Shown here in pieces: positions 29,427-36,808 of a stretch of 38,746 bases of DNA; the stretch's first letter is position 1; every line of letters starts with the position of its first letter. Source of the DNA: a virus; the IMG/VR virus record IMGVR_UViG_3300025674_000125, positions 1 to 38,746 of that record. One strand, given 5' to 3'. The translations under genes were made by a program, and so were the position numbers. The notes beneath the pieces were generated by a model. It was not told the DNA's origin. It was given only the letters and a program-made list of their open reading frames with translations, and did no database searches.

Positions 29427-29435
29427 TGCTAACTA
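29427..29435 (+). promoter_or_regulatory. Extended -10 TGC-TAACTA before the RuvC-like gene
   Basis: TGC-TAACTA at 29427-29435 matches the promoters at 15076 and 18655. A start about 29442 would give a very short leader that begins just before the GGAGAGGAGC ribosome site. No -35 is evident at 17 nt, where GC-rich iteron-flank sequence lies. Confidence 0.45.
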
Positions 29436-29452
29436 GAGCAGAGGAGAGGAGC

Positions 29453-30085
29453 ATGACCACGCCGCGAATACTGATCGGAATCGACCCAGGACACGACGCC
29501 GCCGCCGCCGTGGCCCTCCTGGACACGGGGGATCCCGTCCTCCAGGTCCTGGCCGTTTCGAGCTACCGGAGGACACAGCGGGCCAAGGTCCGCGGGTGGA
29601 CGGTGGAGACGTGGACTGCACAGGATCAGGTGGCCGTCCCTGGCGTGTGGTATAGCGTCGCCGAGCAAGCCGCCACCGGCCTAGTGGCCTGTGTCCGATA
29701 CGTGGGCAGGATGCACCCAGAGACCCCCGTGGTGGCCGTGACGGTGGAGGGCGCCCGATGGGGTGGGGGAGAGGGCCGGCGCCGGACGGCGGCCTCTATC
29801 GCGTCCCTCGCCACGTCCAGGGGGCGGATCCTCCAGGCCCTCCACGCCGCCGGCTACCCGGCCACGTCCGAGCCCGTGGCGGCGGAGTGGCGCCCCCGGG
29901 TCCTCCGGGTCTCCGGGGCCTCCTCGGGGGAGGCGTCCAAGCACGCCGCGATCGCCTGGGTCACGGGCCGCCGCGTCCTCCGCCGGGACGTCCCGGACTG
30001 GAGGGTGGCGTGGCCGGAAGCGTTGACCTGTCAAGACCACGAGGCGGAGGCCGCGTGTCTCGCTGTGTGGGGGAGGCCCGCGTGA
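29453..30085 (+). CDS. RuvC-like Holliday junction resolvase
   Basis: 210 residues; ATG 29453 follows GAGGAGAGGAGC. RNase H fold: first strand with the catalytic Asp, ILIGIDPGHDAAAAVAL (D10), a second acidic residue in VTVEGARWG (E about residue 98) and the C-terminal ECQDHEAEAACLAVWG-like helix (CQDHEAEAACLAVWGRP) carrying the last acidic/His residues. It would resolve branched DNA before packaging. First gene right of the origin. Confidence 0.75.
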   Translation: MTTPRILIGIDPGHDAAAAVALLDTGDPVLQVLAVSSYRRTQRAKVRGWTVETWTAQDQVAVPGVWYSVAEQAATGLVACVRYVGRMHPETPVVAVTVEGARWGGGEGRRRTAASIASLATSRGRILQALHAAGYPATSEPVAAEWRPRVLRVSGASSGEASKHAAIAWVTGRRVLRRDVPDWRVAWPEALTCQDHEAEAACLAVWGRPA

Positions 30086-30531
30086 CCCGTCCTTTACGGT
30101 CCCCGTGTGGCCGCCTCCTGGAGGACCGGGAGGCGGAATTGGTCCGTATGCGGTCCAAGGGCTACACGTGGAGCATGATCGGGGACCACCTCGGAGTCAC
30201 GAGACAGCGGGCCTATCAGATCGGCAATAAGCCCCACGTAAAGGCGACGATCCAGGACTTCGCACGGGACCACCTGGAGGCCGCGCGGACGCGACTATCC
30301 GAGGGCTACTGGGTGGCAGTGGACGCCATGATCGAGATCGCGAGCGACAAGGACCACCCTCAGCGCCTGGCCGCCGCGCGCCACCTCGTCCAGGCCGTGG
30401 ACGGGATCCGGGCGGAGGTGGTGATCTCGGACGTGGAGGCACGCCACCGCGCCGCCGCGATCGCCGCGTCCCTCTCGGACGAGGACCTCCAGATCGCGGA
30501 GGCCGCCCCCCTCACCCTGGAGGGGGAGTAG
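30082..30531 (+). CDS. Probable terminase small subunit
   Basis: 149 residues, GTG overlap. N-terminal helix-turn-helix (YTWSMIGDHLGVTRQRAYQIGN) that would bind the packaging site. A helical centre YWVAVDAMIEIASDKDHPQRLAAARHLVQAVDG resembles the oligomerisation region of TerS proteins ('...A...L.e.a...d...rl.AA..lld..g'), and the C-terminus is acidic (DEDLQIAEAAPLTLEGE), as expected for the part that docks on the motor. It lies upstream of the portal, though terL is far away. A general HTH regulator is the alternative. Confidence 0.6.
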   Translation: MTRPLRSPCGRLLEDREAELVRMRSKGYTWSMIGDHLGVTRQRAYQIGNKPHVKATIQDFARDHLEAARTRLSEGYWVAVDAMIEIASDKDHPQRLAAARHLVQAVDGIRAEVVISDVEARHRAAAIAASLSDEDLQIAEAAPLTLEGE

Positions 30532-30596
30532 TTGCGCGCGCTACCGTTGCGCGTTAATGCCTTGCATGTATGCAAACGACCCAAGGAGATCGACCC
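30532..30596 (+). promoter_or_regulatory. Promoter/operator with TTGCGCGTTA box and TTGCAT-GT-ATGCAA palindrome
   Basis: TTGCGCGCG (30532-30540) and TTGCGCGTTA (30547-30556) resemble the box of the control cassettes. The palindrome TTGCAT-GT-ATGCAA (30562-30575) overlaps the expected -10 (TATGCA). It is placed to be an operator for the winged-helix protein of the gene it precedes. AAGGAG follows 9 nt before ATG 30597. No GACCA hairpin is present. Confidence 0.55.
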
Positions 30597-30854
30597 ATGC
30601 CACGCGGACGCAGCCCCCTCACGATAGCTCAGATCATGGCCGGGATTGACCCCGATCGCCCCGTGACCGCGGACGGCCTAGCCGCCGCCGCCGGTACCTC
30701 CAGGCGCACGGCTCAATATCGGATCCGCCGCCTCCGGGCGGAGGGTCTACTCTCCCCCGTGGACGGGGAGACCACCGGCCCGCGTGGTCAAGGCGTCCGC
30801 GCGGAGTATACTCTCACCGACACGGGACGCGCGGCCCTGGCCGCCGCCCCCTAG
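30597..30854 (+). CDS. Winged-helix transcription regulator
   Basis: 85 residues; ATG 30597 is preferred over ATG 30570, which lies inside the operator palindrome, because AAGGAG precedes it. Helix-turn-helix: VTADGLAAAAGTSRRTAQYRIRRLRAEGLLSPVDG, with the wing ETTGPRGQGVRAEYTLTDTGRAAL. Resembles MarR/PadR-type or replication-initiator wHTH domains. Probably autoregulates through the palindrome at 30562. May control the packaging/head operon downstream. Confidence 0.65.
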   Translation: MPRGRSPLTIAQIMAGIDPDRPVTADGLAAAAGTSRRTAQYRIRRLRAEGLLSPVDGETTGPRGQGVRAEYTLTDTGRAALAAAP

Positions 30855-30867
30855 ACCCGGCGGCCCC

Positions 30868-32949
30868 ATGCCCACGATCCGCGATCGCGTCCTCTCATGG
30901 TTAGACCTCACCCCACCCCCGGAGACCCCGCCGGACGAGTCCCGCGCGGACTCCGTGATCCAGTCCTCCGCCATGGGGTTCGGGATGGCCGGGAAGGACC
31001 GCGTGGACGAGGTGACGCCTAAAAGCGGGCTCAGGTGGTGGTCACAGGCTCAGCTTGTCCATAGCTACATGAGAGGAGGGATCGCCCGACGACTGGCGAT
31101 CGCGCCACCCATGGACGCGATCCGCCACGGGTACACCGTGACCACGGACACGGAGGAGGAGGAGACGGTCCCGCGCGCCCTCCACGTCCGCCGCGCCGCC
31201 CTCCAGGCCCGACAGTACGCCCGGGCGTTCCGGGGCGCCCTCGTCTACGTGAGGGTAGACGGCGATCAGTCCGCCCCCCTCGGAGACGGCCCCCACGAGG
31301 TCCGAGCCCTCCACGTGATCATGCCCTCCGAGGCCACCCCCTCCGCCCTCTCACGACAGGCGGACGTGGATCGGCCGGACTGGACGGCCCCCGAATTCTG
31401 GGACCTCCACCCGACGCGGCCGGGTCTCACCTTCAGCGGGGAGCGCCGGGTCCACGCGTCCCGCGTGATCGTCGTCCCGGGCTTGGACGTCCCGCTGGAC
31501 GTGACGCCGCCTGATGACGGATTCCAGGCCGCGGTCCTGGACGTGTACTGGGAGAGTCTCCGAAATCTTGAGGTGGTGACATCCTCCACCACGTCCCTCA
31601 TGTCCGAGCGATCGGTGGCCGTCTATGAGCAGGACGGGAACGGCGCCGCCTCCGGGCGTGACGGCGTGTCCTGGCTGGACCGCCTCCGCGCCCTCCGCCG
31701 GGCTACCTCGGTCCTCGGGGCGATCACCCTCCCGCCGGGGTGGAAGGTCTCCCGGACGGACGCGACGATCACCGGGTGGCGAGACGCCAAGGTCTCCGCG
31801 TATGAGGACGTGGCCAGCGTGGAGGGGATCCCCCCCGCGGTGGCGATCGGTACGCCGCCGGCCGGGATGACCTCGGACGATCAAGCCTCACGCCGGACGT
31901 ACCACCGCCTCCTGGACGGACAGGAGCGGCCGATCCTGGAGGACGTGATCCTCCGGGTCCACGAGATCGTCCACGGCCTAGACGAGTCCCGCCGCATGAT
32001 CTGGCCCGCCCTGGAGGAGCCCACCGCCGTGGAGCGCGCTCAGATCTCCGCCACCCTGGCCCAACGGGACGCGGCCCTCTACGCCGCCCAGATCGTGGAG
32101 CGTGACGAAATCCGGGGCCGCCACCTCGGGGACCGGGAGATCGAATACCTCCAGATCGATCCGACCCTGGACGACGCCGCGGACGCGATCGAGGTGGACC
32201 CGGGAGAGGACACGGCCGCCACCCTGGAGGAGATCCTCCGCGCGGACGCGGAGACGTACCGCCCCCCGGAGTCCGCCCGCAACAACGCCCGCCGCGTCCT
32301 CAAGTGGCGGGAGGAGCACGGGGACGAGGTGGCCGGGATGACCCGCGTAGGATGGACCCGCGCGCGTCAGCTAGCCGAGGGCCGCCCCCTCTCCCGGGAG
32401 ACGGTGGGAAGAATGGCGGCATTTGAGCGCCACCGCAAGAATTCCGAGGTGGCGCCGGAATACAAAGACACCCCCTGGAGGGACGCCGGCCGCGTGGCGT
32501 GGCTTGGATGGGGCGGGGACTCCGGGGTGGCGTGGGCCGCCCGGATCGTGGCCCGCGGGGACGCGGAGGACAAGAGCACGCCGGCCAAGCCCTCCGAGCG
32601 GATCAAGGGCTCACGGACCAACCCGCGCGGGACGGCCTCCGGGTCTCGTGGCGGGATCGAGGTCTCCGAGGAGACTGAGGCCGCCCTCCGGTCCAAGGTG
32701 GACGAACACAACGACGGCGCCACCGAGGGCCGCCGGGTGGATCTGGGTATGCTTAAAGCCGTCTACCGCCGCGGGGCCGGGGCGTTCTCCACCTCTCACC
32801 GCCCCGGGATGACCCGTAACCAGTGGAGCATGGGGCGCGTTAACGCTTTCTTGCACCTCGTGAGGACGGGGAAGCCTCAAGACGCGGACTACACCGGGGA
32901 CAACGACCTCTTACCCAAGGACCACCCCCGATCCACCCGGGAGGGGTAG
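30868..32949 (+). CDS. Portal protein with two C-terminal extra domains (DUF1073-like)
   Basis: 693 residues. Residues ~20-430 read as a DUF1073-type portal: GIARRLAIAPPMDAIRHGYTVT, LQARQYARAFRGALVYVRVDGD, a long stem helix around ISVEGIPPAVAIGTPPAGMTS, DQASRRTYHRLLDGQER. Two phage-associated modules follow: ~463-565 (ARRVLKWREEHG... ARQLAEGRPLSRETVGRM, LGWGGDSGVAWA), seen in prohead and protease proteins, and ~594-690 (TEAALRSKVDEHND, LKAVYRRGAGAFSTSHRPGMTR, VNAFLHLV), another common phage module. A 12-subunit ring would carry twelve copies. No clear ribosome site precedes ATG 30868. Confidence 0.78.
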   Translation: MPTIRDRVLSWLDLTPPPETPPDESRADSVIQSSAMGFGMAGKDRVDEVTPKSGLRWWSQAQLVHSYMRGGIARRLAIAPPMDAIRHGYTVTTDTEEEETVPRALHVRRAALQARQYARAFRGALVYVRVDGDQSAPLGDGPHEVRALHVIMPSEATPSALSRQADVDRPDWTAPEFWDLHPTRPGLTFSGERRVHASRVIVVPGLDVPLDVTPPDDGFQAAVLDVYWESLRNLEVVTSSTTSLMSERSVAVYEQDGNGAASGRDGVSWLDRLRALRRATSVLGAITLPPGWKVSRTDATITGWRDAKVSAYEDVASVEGIPPAVAIGTPPAGMTSDDQASRRTYHRLLDGQERPILEDVILRVHEIVHGLDESRRMIWPALEEPTAVERAQISATLAQRDAALYAAQIVERDEIRGRHLGDREIEYLQIDPTLDDAADAIEVDPGEDTAATLEEILRADAETYRPPESARNNARRVLKWREEHGDEVAGMTRVGWTRARQLAEGRPLSRETVGRMAAFERHRKNSEVAPEYKDTPWRDAGRVAWLGWGGDSGVAWAARIVARGDAEDKSTPAKPSERIKGSRTNPRGTASGSRGGIEVSEETEAALRSKVDEHNDGATEGRRVDLGMLKAVYRRGAGAFSTSHRPGMTRNQWSMGRVNAFLHLVRTGKPQDADYTGDNDLLPKDHPRSTREG

Positions 32950-32951
32950 CT

Positions 32952-34712
32952 GTGCCCGTCCAGCGTGTGAGCCCGGACGCGGAGGGCCGCCCCGGCTACC
33001 GGTGGGGAGAGTCCGGCGCCGTGTACCGCTACACCCCGGGAGACCCTCGGGGACGACGCCGCGCCCACGCCCTGGCCGCCCGTCAAGGCCGGGCCGTCCT
33101 CGCACGGAGGGCGGACGCACGAGACCCCCGGAGGCCCTCGGATCGCGCGTACCGCCGCGCCGCCGTGGCATACGTGGACGCCCTGGAGAGGTGGATCCTC
33201 TCCGTGATCCGCGGGGCTATGGCCGCCGCCCGGGCGGACGAGGACGACGAGGACCCGGACGACATCACGGCGGAGACAGACCTGGAGGAGATCCGCCGTC
33301 AAGCGGACGCCGCCTACGCCGCGCGCCTGGAGGTCCAGCGCCGCGCCCTCCTCTCCCCCGGAGACGGTGGACCCCCCGCGCCACCCTCGGAGGAGGAGAT
33401 GGCCCGGATCCTCACGCCGGCCTCCCGGGTCTCCACGTCCTCCGCGCGCCGTGAGCTACTCCGAGCCGGCGCGGACCCTGAGCGCCTGGACGTCCGCCTG
33501 GGTCTAGCCTCAGACGCGGGGATCCCGGAGATCGACATCATGCCCACGGAGTACGAGGCGCGGCGGATCGTGTCCTTTGCCTCGGAGGGGGTCAGCCTGA
33601 TCTCCACCGTGGGCGCGGACCTCCTGGACTCCGTGGACGTGGTACTGGCTCACGCCGTGAGGGACGGCCTCCGATACACTCAGATCCGAGACCTCGTGGA
33701 GGCCCGGACGGGGATCTCCACCCGCCACGCGGAACTGATCGCCCGAGACCAGATCGGCAAATTGAACGGGAAGATCGTACAAGACACCCAGGCCGCCGCC
33801 GGGGTGGAGTCCTACACGTGGCGGACGGCCAACGATCAACGCGTCCGAGGCAACCCCGCCGGCCCCTATGCCAAGAGCAGACAGGACCACTGGGGACTCC
33901 GTGGCACGGTCCACCGGTGGGACAAGCCGCCCCGCCGCGCCGGCCCGTACGGGGAGCCGGCCCACCCGGGAGAGTCGATCCAGTGTCGATGCTACGCGGA
34001 GGCGATCCTGCCGGATGACCTCAAGCGCCCCTCACGAGGCGCGCGGGACGTCATGCGACAGATGGGACCACGAGGGCGCGCCCAAGACCCGGACGCCCCC
34101 CTCGTGGACGTCACGGGCGCCACCTGGAGGGACGAGGCCGGGGCGCCGCTGGACCGCGCCGCGCCACGCCGTCCAGGCGCCGCGATCCCCCGATCCGTGG
34201 GCGGCCACGTCGTGGAGGACACCACCCGGCCCACCATGACCACCACGCGGATCGTGGACGACGGGAGGCGCGCCGTGGCCATGATCTCCGCCTGGGTCCG
34301 AGGCTCACGATCCAAGGCGTCCAACGCGCTCAAGATCGCCGCCATGGATGAACTAGGCGGAGGCGGGATCCCGTATTCCCGGCGGTCCTGGACGTACTCC
34401 GCCCGGGACATCGACAGGACGCGCGCGGCCACGCGGACGCTATACGAGGAGACCCAGGCCGCCCTCCGCGCCACGGGGCGGGATACCGTGACCCTGTACC
34501 GCGGGATCCGATCGGAGTACGCCGTGGAGGGGGCGATCGAGGCGTGGACCTCGGACGTGGCCACGGCGCGCAAATTCGCCGGCCCGGACGGGTATATCCT
34601 CACGGAGGAGATCCCGATCGATCGCGTCCTCACCTACTCCGGCGGCCCCCGGTGGAAGAATGGACCGTGGGGGGAACAATACGAATTCTTGATCCTCGGG
34701 AGGAGACCATGA
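32952..34712 (+). CDS. SPP1 gp7-type minor head protein fused to an ADP-ribosyltransferase
   Basis: 586 residues, GTG start. N-terminus YRWGESGAVYRYTPGD...RRAHALAARQGRA is a small basic phage module. Residues ~256-352 are the gp7/Mu gpF fold: TRHAELIARDQIGKLNG, ESYTWRTANDQRVR, HWGLRGTVHRW, GESIQCRCYAEAIL. Residues ~425-586 form an ART: arginine motif TLYRGIRS (about 513-520), EAWTSDVATARKFAG (STS-like motif, with TSD) and a C-terminal GEQYEFLIL, giving QYE at the ExE/QxE position. Such a protein would be built into the head and delivered with the DNA to modify host proteins early. Confidence 0.8.
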   Translation: MPVQRVSPDAEGRPGYRWGESGAVYRYTPGDPRGRRRAHALAARQGRAVLARRADARDPRRPSDRAYRRAAVAYVDALERWILSVIRGAMAAARADEDDEDPDDITAETDLEEIRRQADAAYAARLEVQRRALLSPGDGGPPAPPSEEEMARILTPASRVSTSSARRELLRAGADPERLDVRLGLASDAGIPEIDIMPTEYEARRIVSFASEGVSLISTVGADLLDSVDVVLAHAVRDGLRYTQIRDLVEARTGISTRHAELIARDQIGKLNGKIVQDTQAAAGVESYTWRTANDQRVRGNPAGPYAKSRQDHWGLRGTVHRWDKPPRRAGPYGEPAHPGESIQCRCYAEAILPDDLKRPSRGARDVMRQMGPRGRAQDPDAPLVDVTGATWRDEAGAPLDRAAPRRPGAAIPRSVGGHVVEDTTRPTMTTTRIVDDGRRAVAMISAWVRGSRSKASNALKIAAMDELGGGGIPYSRRSWTYSARDIDRTRAATRTLYEETQAALRATGRDTVTLYRGIRSEYAVEGAIEAWTSDVATARKFAGPDGYILTEEIPIDRVLTYSGGPRWKNGPWGEQYEFLILGRRP

Positions 34713-34882
34713 GAGAGAGGACAGTCCAAGCCACGGACGCGGACGGACGGCCGATCACGGTCACACTTTACACCCCGGAGACCCCGGAGGACGTGGAGAT
34801 CCTACGCCGCCGCGCCACGGAGGAGGGCCTGGACGATCGGACGTCGATGGCCGACGGGGCCACACGACGCGGCACAAGATGA
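34709..34882 (+). CDS. Small unknown protein
   Basis: 57 residues, ATGA overlap with the ART gene; GGAGGAGACC precedes the ATG. Beta N-terminus (RTVQATDADGRPITVTLYTPETP) followed by a helix (EDVEILRRRATEEGLDD) and a basic tail. Not recognised. The close coupling to the ART fusion suggests a related role, such as a cofactor or antidote, but nothing in the sequence proves it. Confidence 0.55.
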   Translation: MRERTVQATDADGRPITVTLYTPETPEDVEILRRRATEEGLDDRTSMADGATRRGTR

Positions 34883-34903
34883 CGCCACGCGCCGCGCGCG
34901 TGT

Positions 34904-34909
34904 TAGGGT
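34904..34909 (+). promoter_or_regulatory. Putative -10 TAGGGT
   Basis: TAGGGT lies exactly 6 nt before GTG 34916 and 18 nt before ATG 34928. The latter has GGAGG at 34918-34922. A transcript starting about 34916 would carry this site at its very 5' end. Confidence 0.35.
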
Positions 34910-34927
34910 GGCCACGTGGAGGACCTC

Positions 34928-35314
34928 ATGGCTCAGACGTACCTCAAGATCCAGACCACGCCGCCACCGGCCGATCATGTGATGGACTGGATCCTCTCCC
35001 TCGGAGAGATCGCGGACGCCGTGAGCGCCCACGAGGTGGAGGCCCTGATCTCCATGGGTCACGCGGTCCAGGTGGCCGCCCTGGCCGCCCTGGCCACGCC
35101 GCCGGGAGACCTCCCCCCGGGCGCGCCCCCACCCGCTGAGCCGGACGCGGCCCGCGCGTGGCTGGAGACCCACGGCGCGATCGCGGACGATGCGAACGCC
35201 GGAGGACGTGAGGCCCTGATCGCCGCCGGGGAGGCCGTCCCGATTATGGCCGCCCTCCTCGTGATGCAGTGCCCCGCGTGGCTTGAGACCATGATCCGGG
35301 AGGCTATGCCATGA
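34928..35314 (+). CDS. Unknown Ala-rich protein
   Basis: 128 residues from ATG 34928, chosen for GGAGG 5 nt upstream; GTG 34916 would add four residues and fit a leaderless mRNA. Helical: DHVMDWILSLGEIADAVSAHEVEALISMGHAVQVAALAALA, a Pro-rich break (PPGDLPPGAPPPAEP), then AARAWLETHGAIADD and AVPIMAALLVMQCPAWLETMI. The second hydrophobic stretch could touch a membrane. Lies between head and lysis genes; not recognised. Confidence 0.55.
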   Translation: MAQTYLKIQTTPPPADHVMDWILSLGEIADAVSAHEVEALISMGHAVQVAALAALATPPGDLPPGAPPPAEPDAARAWLETHGAIADDANAGGREALIAAGEAVPIMAALLVMQCPAWLETMIREAMP

Positions 35315-35697
35315 GTCCGATCGACATCACACGCGCCGCGGCCTCCTCCGTGGCCCTGGCCCTCTCCCTCGTCCCGGACGATCGGGTGGCCGGATTCGCC
35401 CGACCCGTGGCGGAGATCCCCGCCATGGTGGACCGGGTGATCCGCCGCCGCGGACGCATCCAGGGACAAGCCCGCGCCGTGGGCGCCTGGGTGGACATCC
35501 TGGACGACGCGATCCCCGGCGTGGACGCTGTGATCCCGGAGGAGGTCCGGGACGCCCTGATTACCGTGGGCGTGTGGGCCGCCGCCGCGATCGGTGGTCT
35601 CGTGGAGGCCCGCGCGGAGGAGGGCCGCCCCGCCAAGACCCCCGCCAAATTCGATCACCTCACGCTCCAACCTCACGCGGTCAAGGTGGAGCCATGA
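35311..35697 (+). CDS. Unknown protein near the lysis genes
   Basis: 128 residues, ATGA overlap. Contains ITRAAASSVALALSLVPDDR and, later, ALITVGVWAAAAIGGLVEARAEEG, both hydrophobic enough to be weak membrane segments, then a polar C-terminus (KFDHLTLQPHAVKVEP). It might be a holin-like protein upstream of the amidase or a minor structural protein. Confidence 0.5.
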   Translation: MSPIDITRAAASSVALALSLVPDDRVAGFARPVAEIPAMVDRVIRRRGRIQGQARAVGAWVDILDDAIPGVDAVIPEEVRDALITVGVWAAAAIGGLVEARAEEGRPAKTPAKFDHLTLQPHAVKVEP

Positions 35698-36095
35698 GAG
35701 AGATCGCCGCCCTCGTGATCCACCACGCCGCCGCCGTGACCACCCTGGAGGAGATCGACAGGTGGCACCGCGCGCGCGGGTGGCGTGGCGTGGGGTATCA
35801 CTATGTCGTGGAGGCGGACGGCCGCCTCCGCCTCGGACGCCGTGAGGACGAGATGGGGGCTCACGCCGCCGGACGCAACCAGGACACGATCGGGATCTGT
35901 GTCGCCGTGGACGCGCGGGACGGGATCCCCTCCGCCTCGTGGGATCAGCTTGTGACCCTCACGCGTGACCTGATGAGGCGCCACGGGCTCACGGTGGACG
36001 ACGTGATCCCCCACTATCAGATCGGATCCACGGAGTGTCCGGGATTCCCGATCGAGGACCTATACGAGGCGATCGATCCGAGGGGGACCGCGTGA
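35694..36095 (+). CDS. Endolysin: N-acetylmuramoyl-L-alanine amidase (T7 lysozyme-like)
   Basis: 133 residues, the size of a single Amidase_2/PGRP domain with no separate wall-binding part. Zinc ligands: H10 or H11 in LVIHHAAAV, H107 in VIPHYQIG, C115 in STECPG. GVGYHYVVEADGRLRLGR (Tyr of the active site) and GAHAAGRNQDTIGICV are also canonical. It cleaves the amide bond between MurNAc and the peptide. No signal peptide, so it needs a holin. ATG overlaps the previous gene's stop. Confidence 0.88.
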   Translation: MREIAALVIHHAAAVTTLEEIDRWHRARGWRGVGYHYVVEADGRLRLGRREDEMGAHAAGRNQDTIGICVAVDARDGIPSASWDQLVTLTRDLMRRHGLTVDDVIPHYQIGSTECPGFPIEDLYEAIDPRGTA

Positions 36096-36358
36096 CCGCC
36101 GCCGCCGTGATCCTCACACTGGCCGCCCTCGTGACCCTCGGACGCCGTGGCCACCGCCGCCGCCGTGACGATCAAGATCGGGCGCGCCGTGAGATCCTAG
36201 CCATGGCCGCCGCCACGTCCTCGGACCTGGCCGCCCTATCTTCACGCCTGGACGCGCTCCGTGAGGATCTGGACGTCCTCCGGGACATCGTGATCGCGGT
36301 GGCATACCCGGAGACGCGGGACACGCCACCTCAGGGAGGACAGCGTGAGCGATCCTGA
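36092..36358 (+). CDS. Small protein with one N-terminal TM and a coiled coil (spanin-like?)
   Basis: 88 residues, GTG overlap with the amidase. Hydrophobic residues 3-16 (AAAVILTLAALVTL) are followed directly by RRGHRRRRDDQDR (positive-inside) and a helix-rich DLAALSSRLDALREDLDVLRDIVIAVA. This layout matches inner-membrane spanin or holin-accessory proteins. The next gene starts inside it (GTG 36345). Assignment rests on topology and position. Confidence 0.5.
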   Translation: MTAAAVILTLAALVTLGRRGHRRRRDDQDRARREILAMAAATSSDLAALSSRLDALREDLDVLRDIVIAVAYPETRDTPPQGGQRERS

Positions 36359-36776
36359 GCTACGCGCGACACGGAGAGACCAGCGGGAGCGCCTCCGCCG
36401 CGCCGCGGAGGAGGGCGGATCCGCCGCCCTCGTGGAGGCTTTCGTGGACCTCCAGGCCGATCACCTTGACGAGATCTCCAACCTCGGACGGGAGATCCGA
36501 TCCATGGCCGATCGGGTGGCGTCGATCGTGGAGGCATCCATGAGACAGGCGGACGCCCTGGAGGCGGACATGGCCGCGCGCCGTGAGACCACCGCCTGGA
36601 TCCGTGGCGCCCTGTCCTCACGGTGGGGCGTGGCCGTCGTGACCCTGGCTCTACTCTCTCAAGGGATCGGATCCGCGGTCCTGATCGGTGGGGCGGCCTA
36701 TCTCCTCGGGGTCCGTGGCGTCGTGGACCTCGTGACGCATACGATCGGGCCGTCCGTGCCGATAGGTCCGAATTGA
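36345..36776 (+). CDS. Holin-like membrane protein with coiled-coil N-terminus
   Basis: 143 residues, GTG start overlapping the previous gene by 14 nt. Long acidic/basic helix (RRDQRERLRRAAEEGGSAALVEAFVDLQADHLDEISNLGREIRSM...), then one or two TM helices (WGVAVVTLALLSQGIG and SAVLIGGAAYLLGVRGV). Together with the amidase and the spanin-like gene it completes a lysis group. It could also be a membrane anchor. Confidence 0.5.
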   Translation: MSDPELRATRRDQRERLRRAAEEGGSAALVEAFVDLQADHLDEISNLGREIRSMADRVASIVEASMRQADALEADMAARRETTAWIRGALSSRWGVAVVTLALLSQGIGSAVLIGGAAYLLGVRGVVDLVTHTIGPSVPIGPN

Positions 36777-36790
36777 CCCCGGCCCCCTCG

Positions 36791-36796
36791 TATGGT
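36791..36796 (+). promoter_or_regulatory. Putative -10 TATGGT before the prohead protease gene
   Basis: TATGGT lies 12 nt before ATG 36809 in the only gap (32 nt) between the lysis and capsid genes. A short leader with GTGAGGT would result. Same hexamer as at 10334. Confidence 0.35.
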
Positions 36797-36808
36797 AGGC
36801 CGTGAGGT

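Larger units (their letters stand above)
28870..29452. other. Probable replication origin region (non-coding)
   Basis: About 580 bp with no credible gene on either strand. It contains about 14 copies of ACTTGGAC or its complement in three blocks of alternating orientation, an AT-rich stretch (29055-29097) that contrasts with the GC-rich genome, a second repeated element with TAGGATC, and a promoter for the RuvC-like gene at its right end. Arrays of short direct repeats with an AT-rich patch are the hallmark of iteron origins where an initiator binds. Candidate initiators in this genome are the two-wHTH protein (19810), the winged-helix protein (30597) and the HTH protein (30082). Confidence 0.72.

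Noticed and set aside
31351-31884. Minus-strand open frame inside the portal gene
   Set aside because: Shadow of the portal reading frame; low-complexity Arg/Gly composition and no start signal.
33992-34633. 213-codon minus-strand frame inside the ART fusion gene
   Set aside because: It mirrors the ART domain codons, has Ser/Arg-rich composition, and no promoter or ribosome site.
35059-35676. 205-codon minus-strand frame opposite the genes before the amidase
   Set aside because: Antisense shadow; the plus-strand genes here are joined by ATGA overlaps with good ribosome sites.
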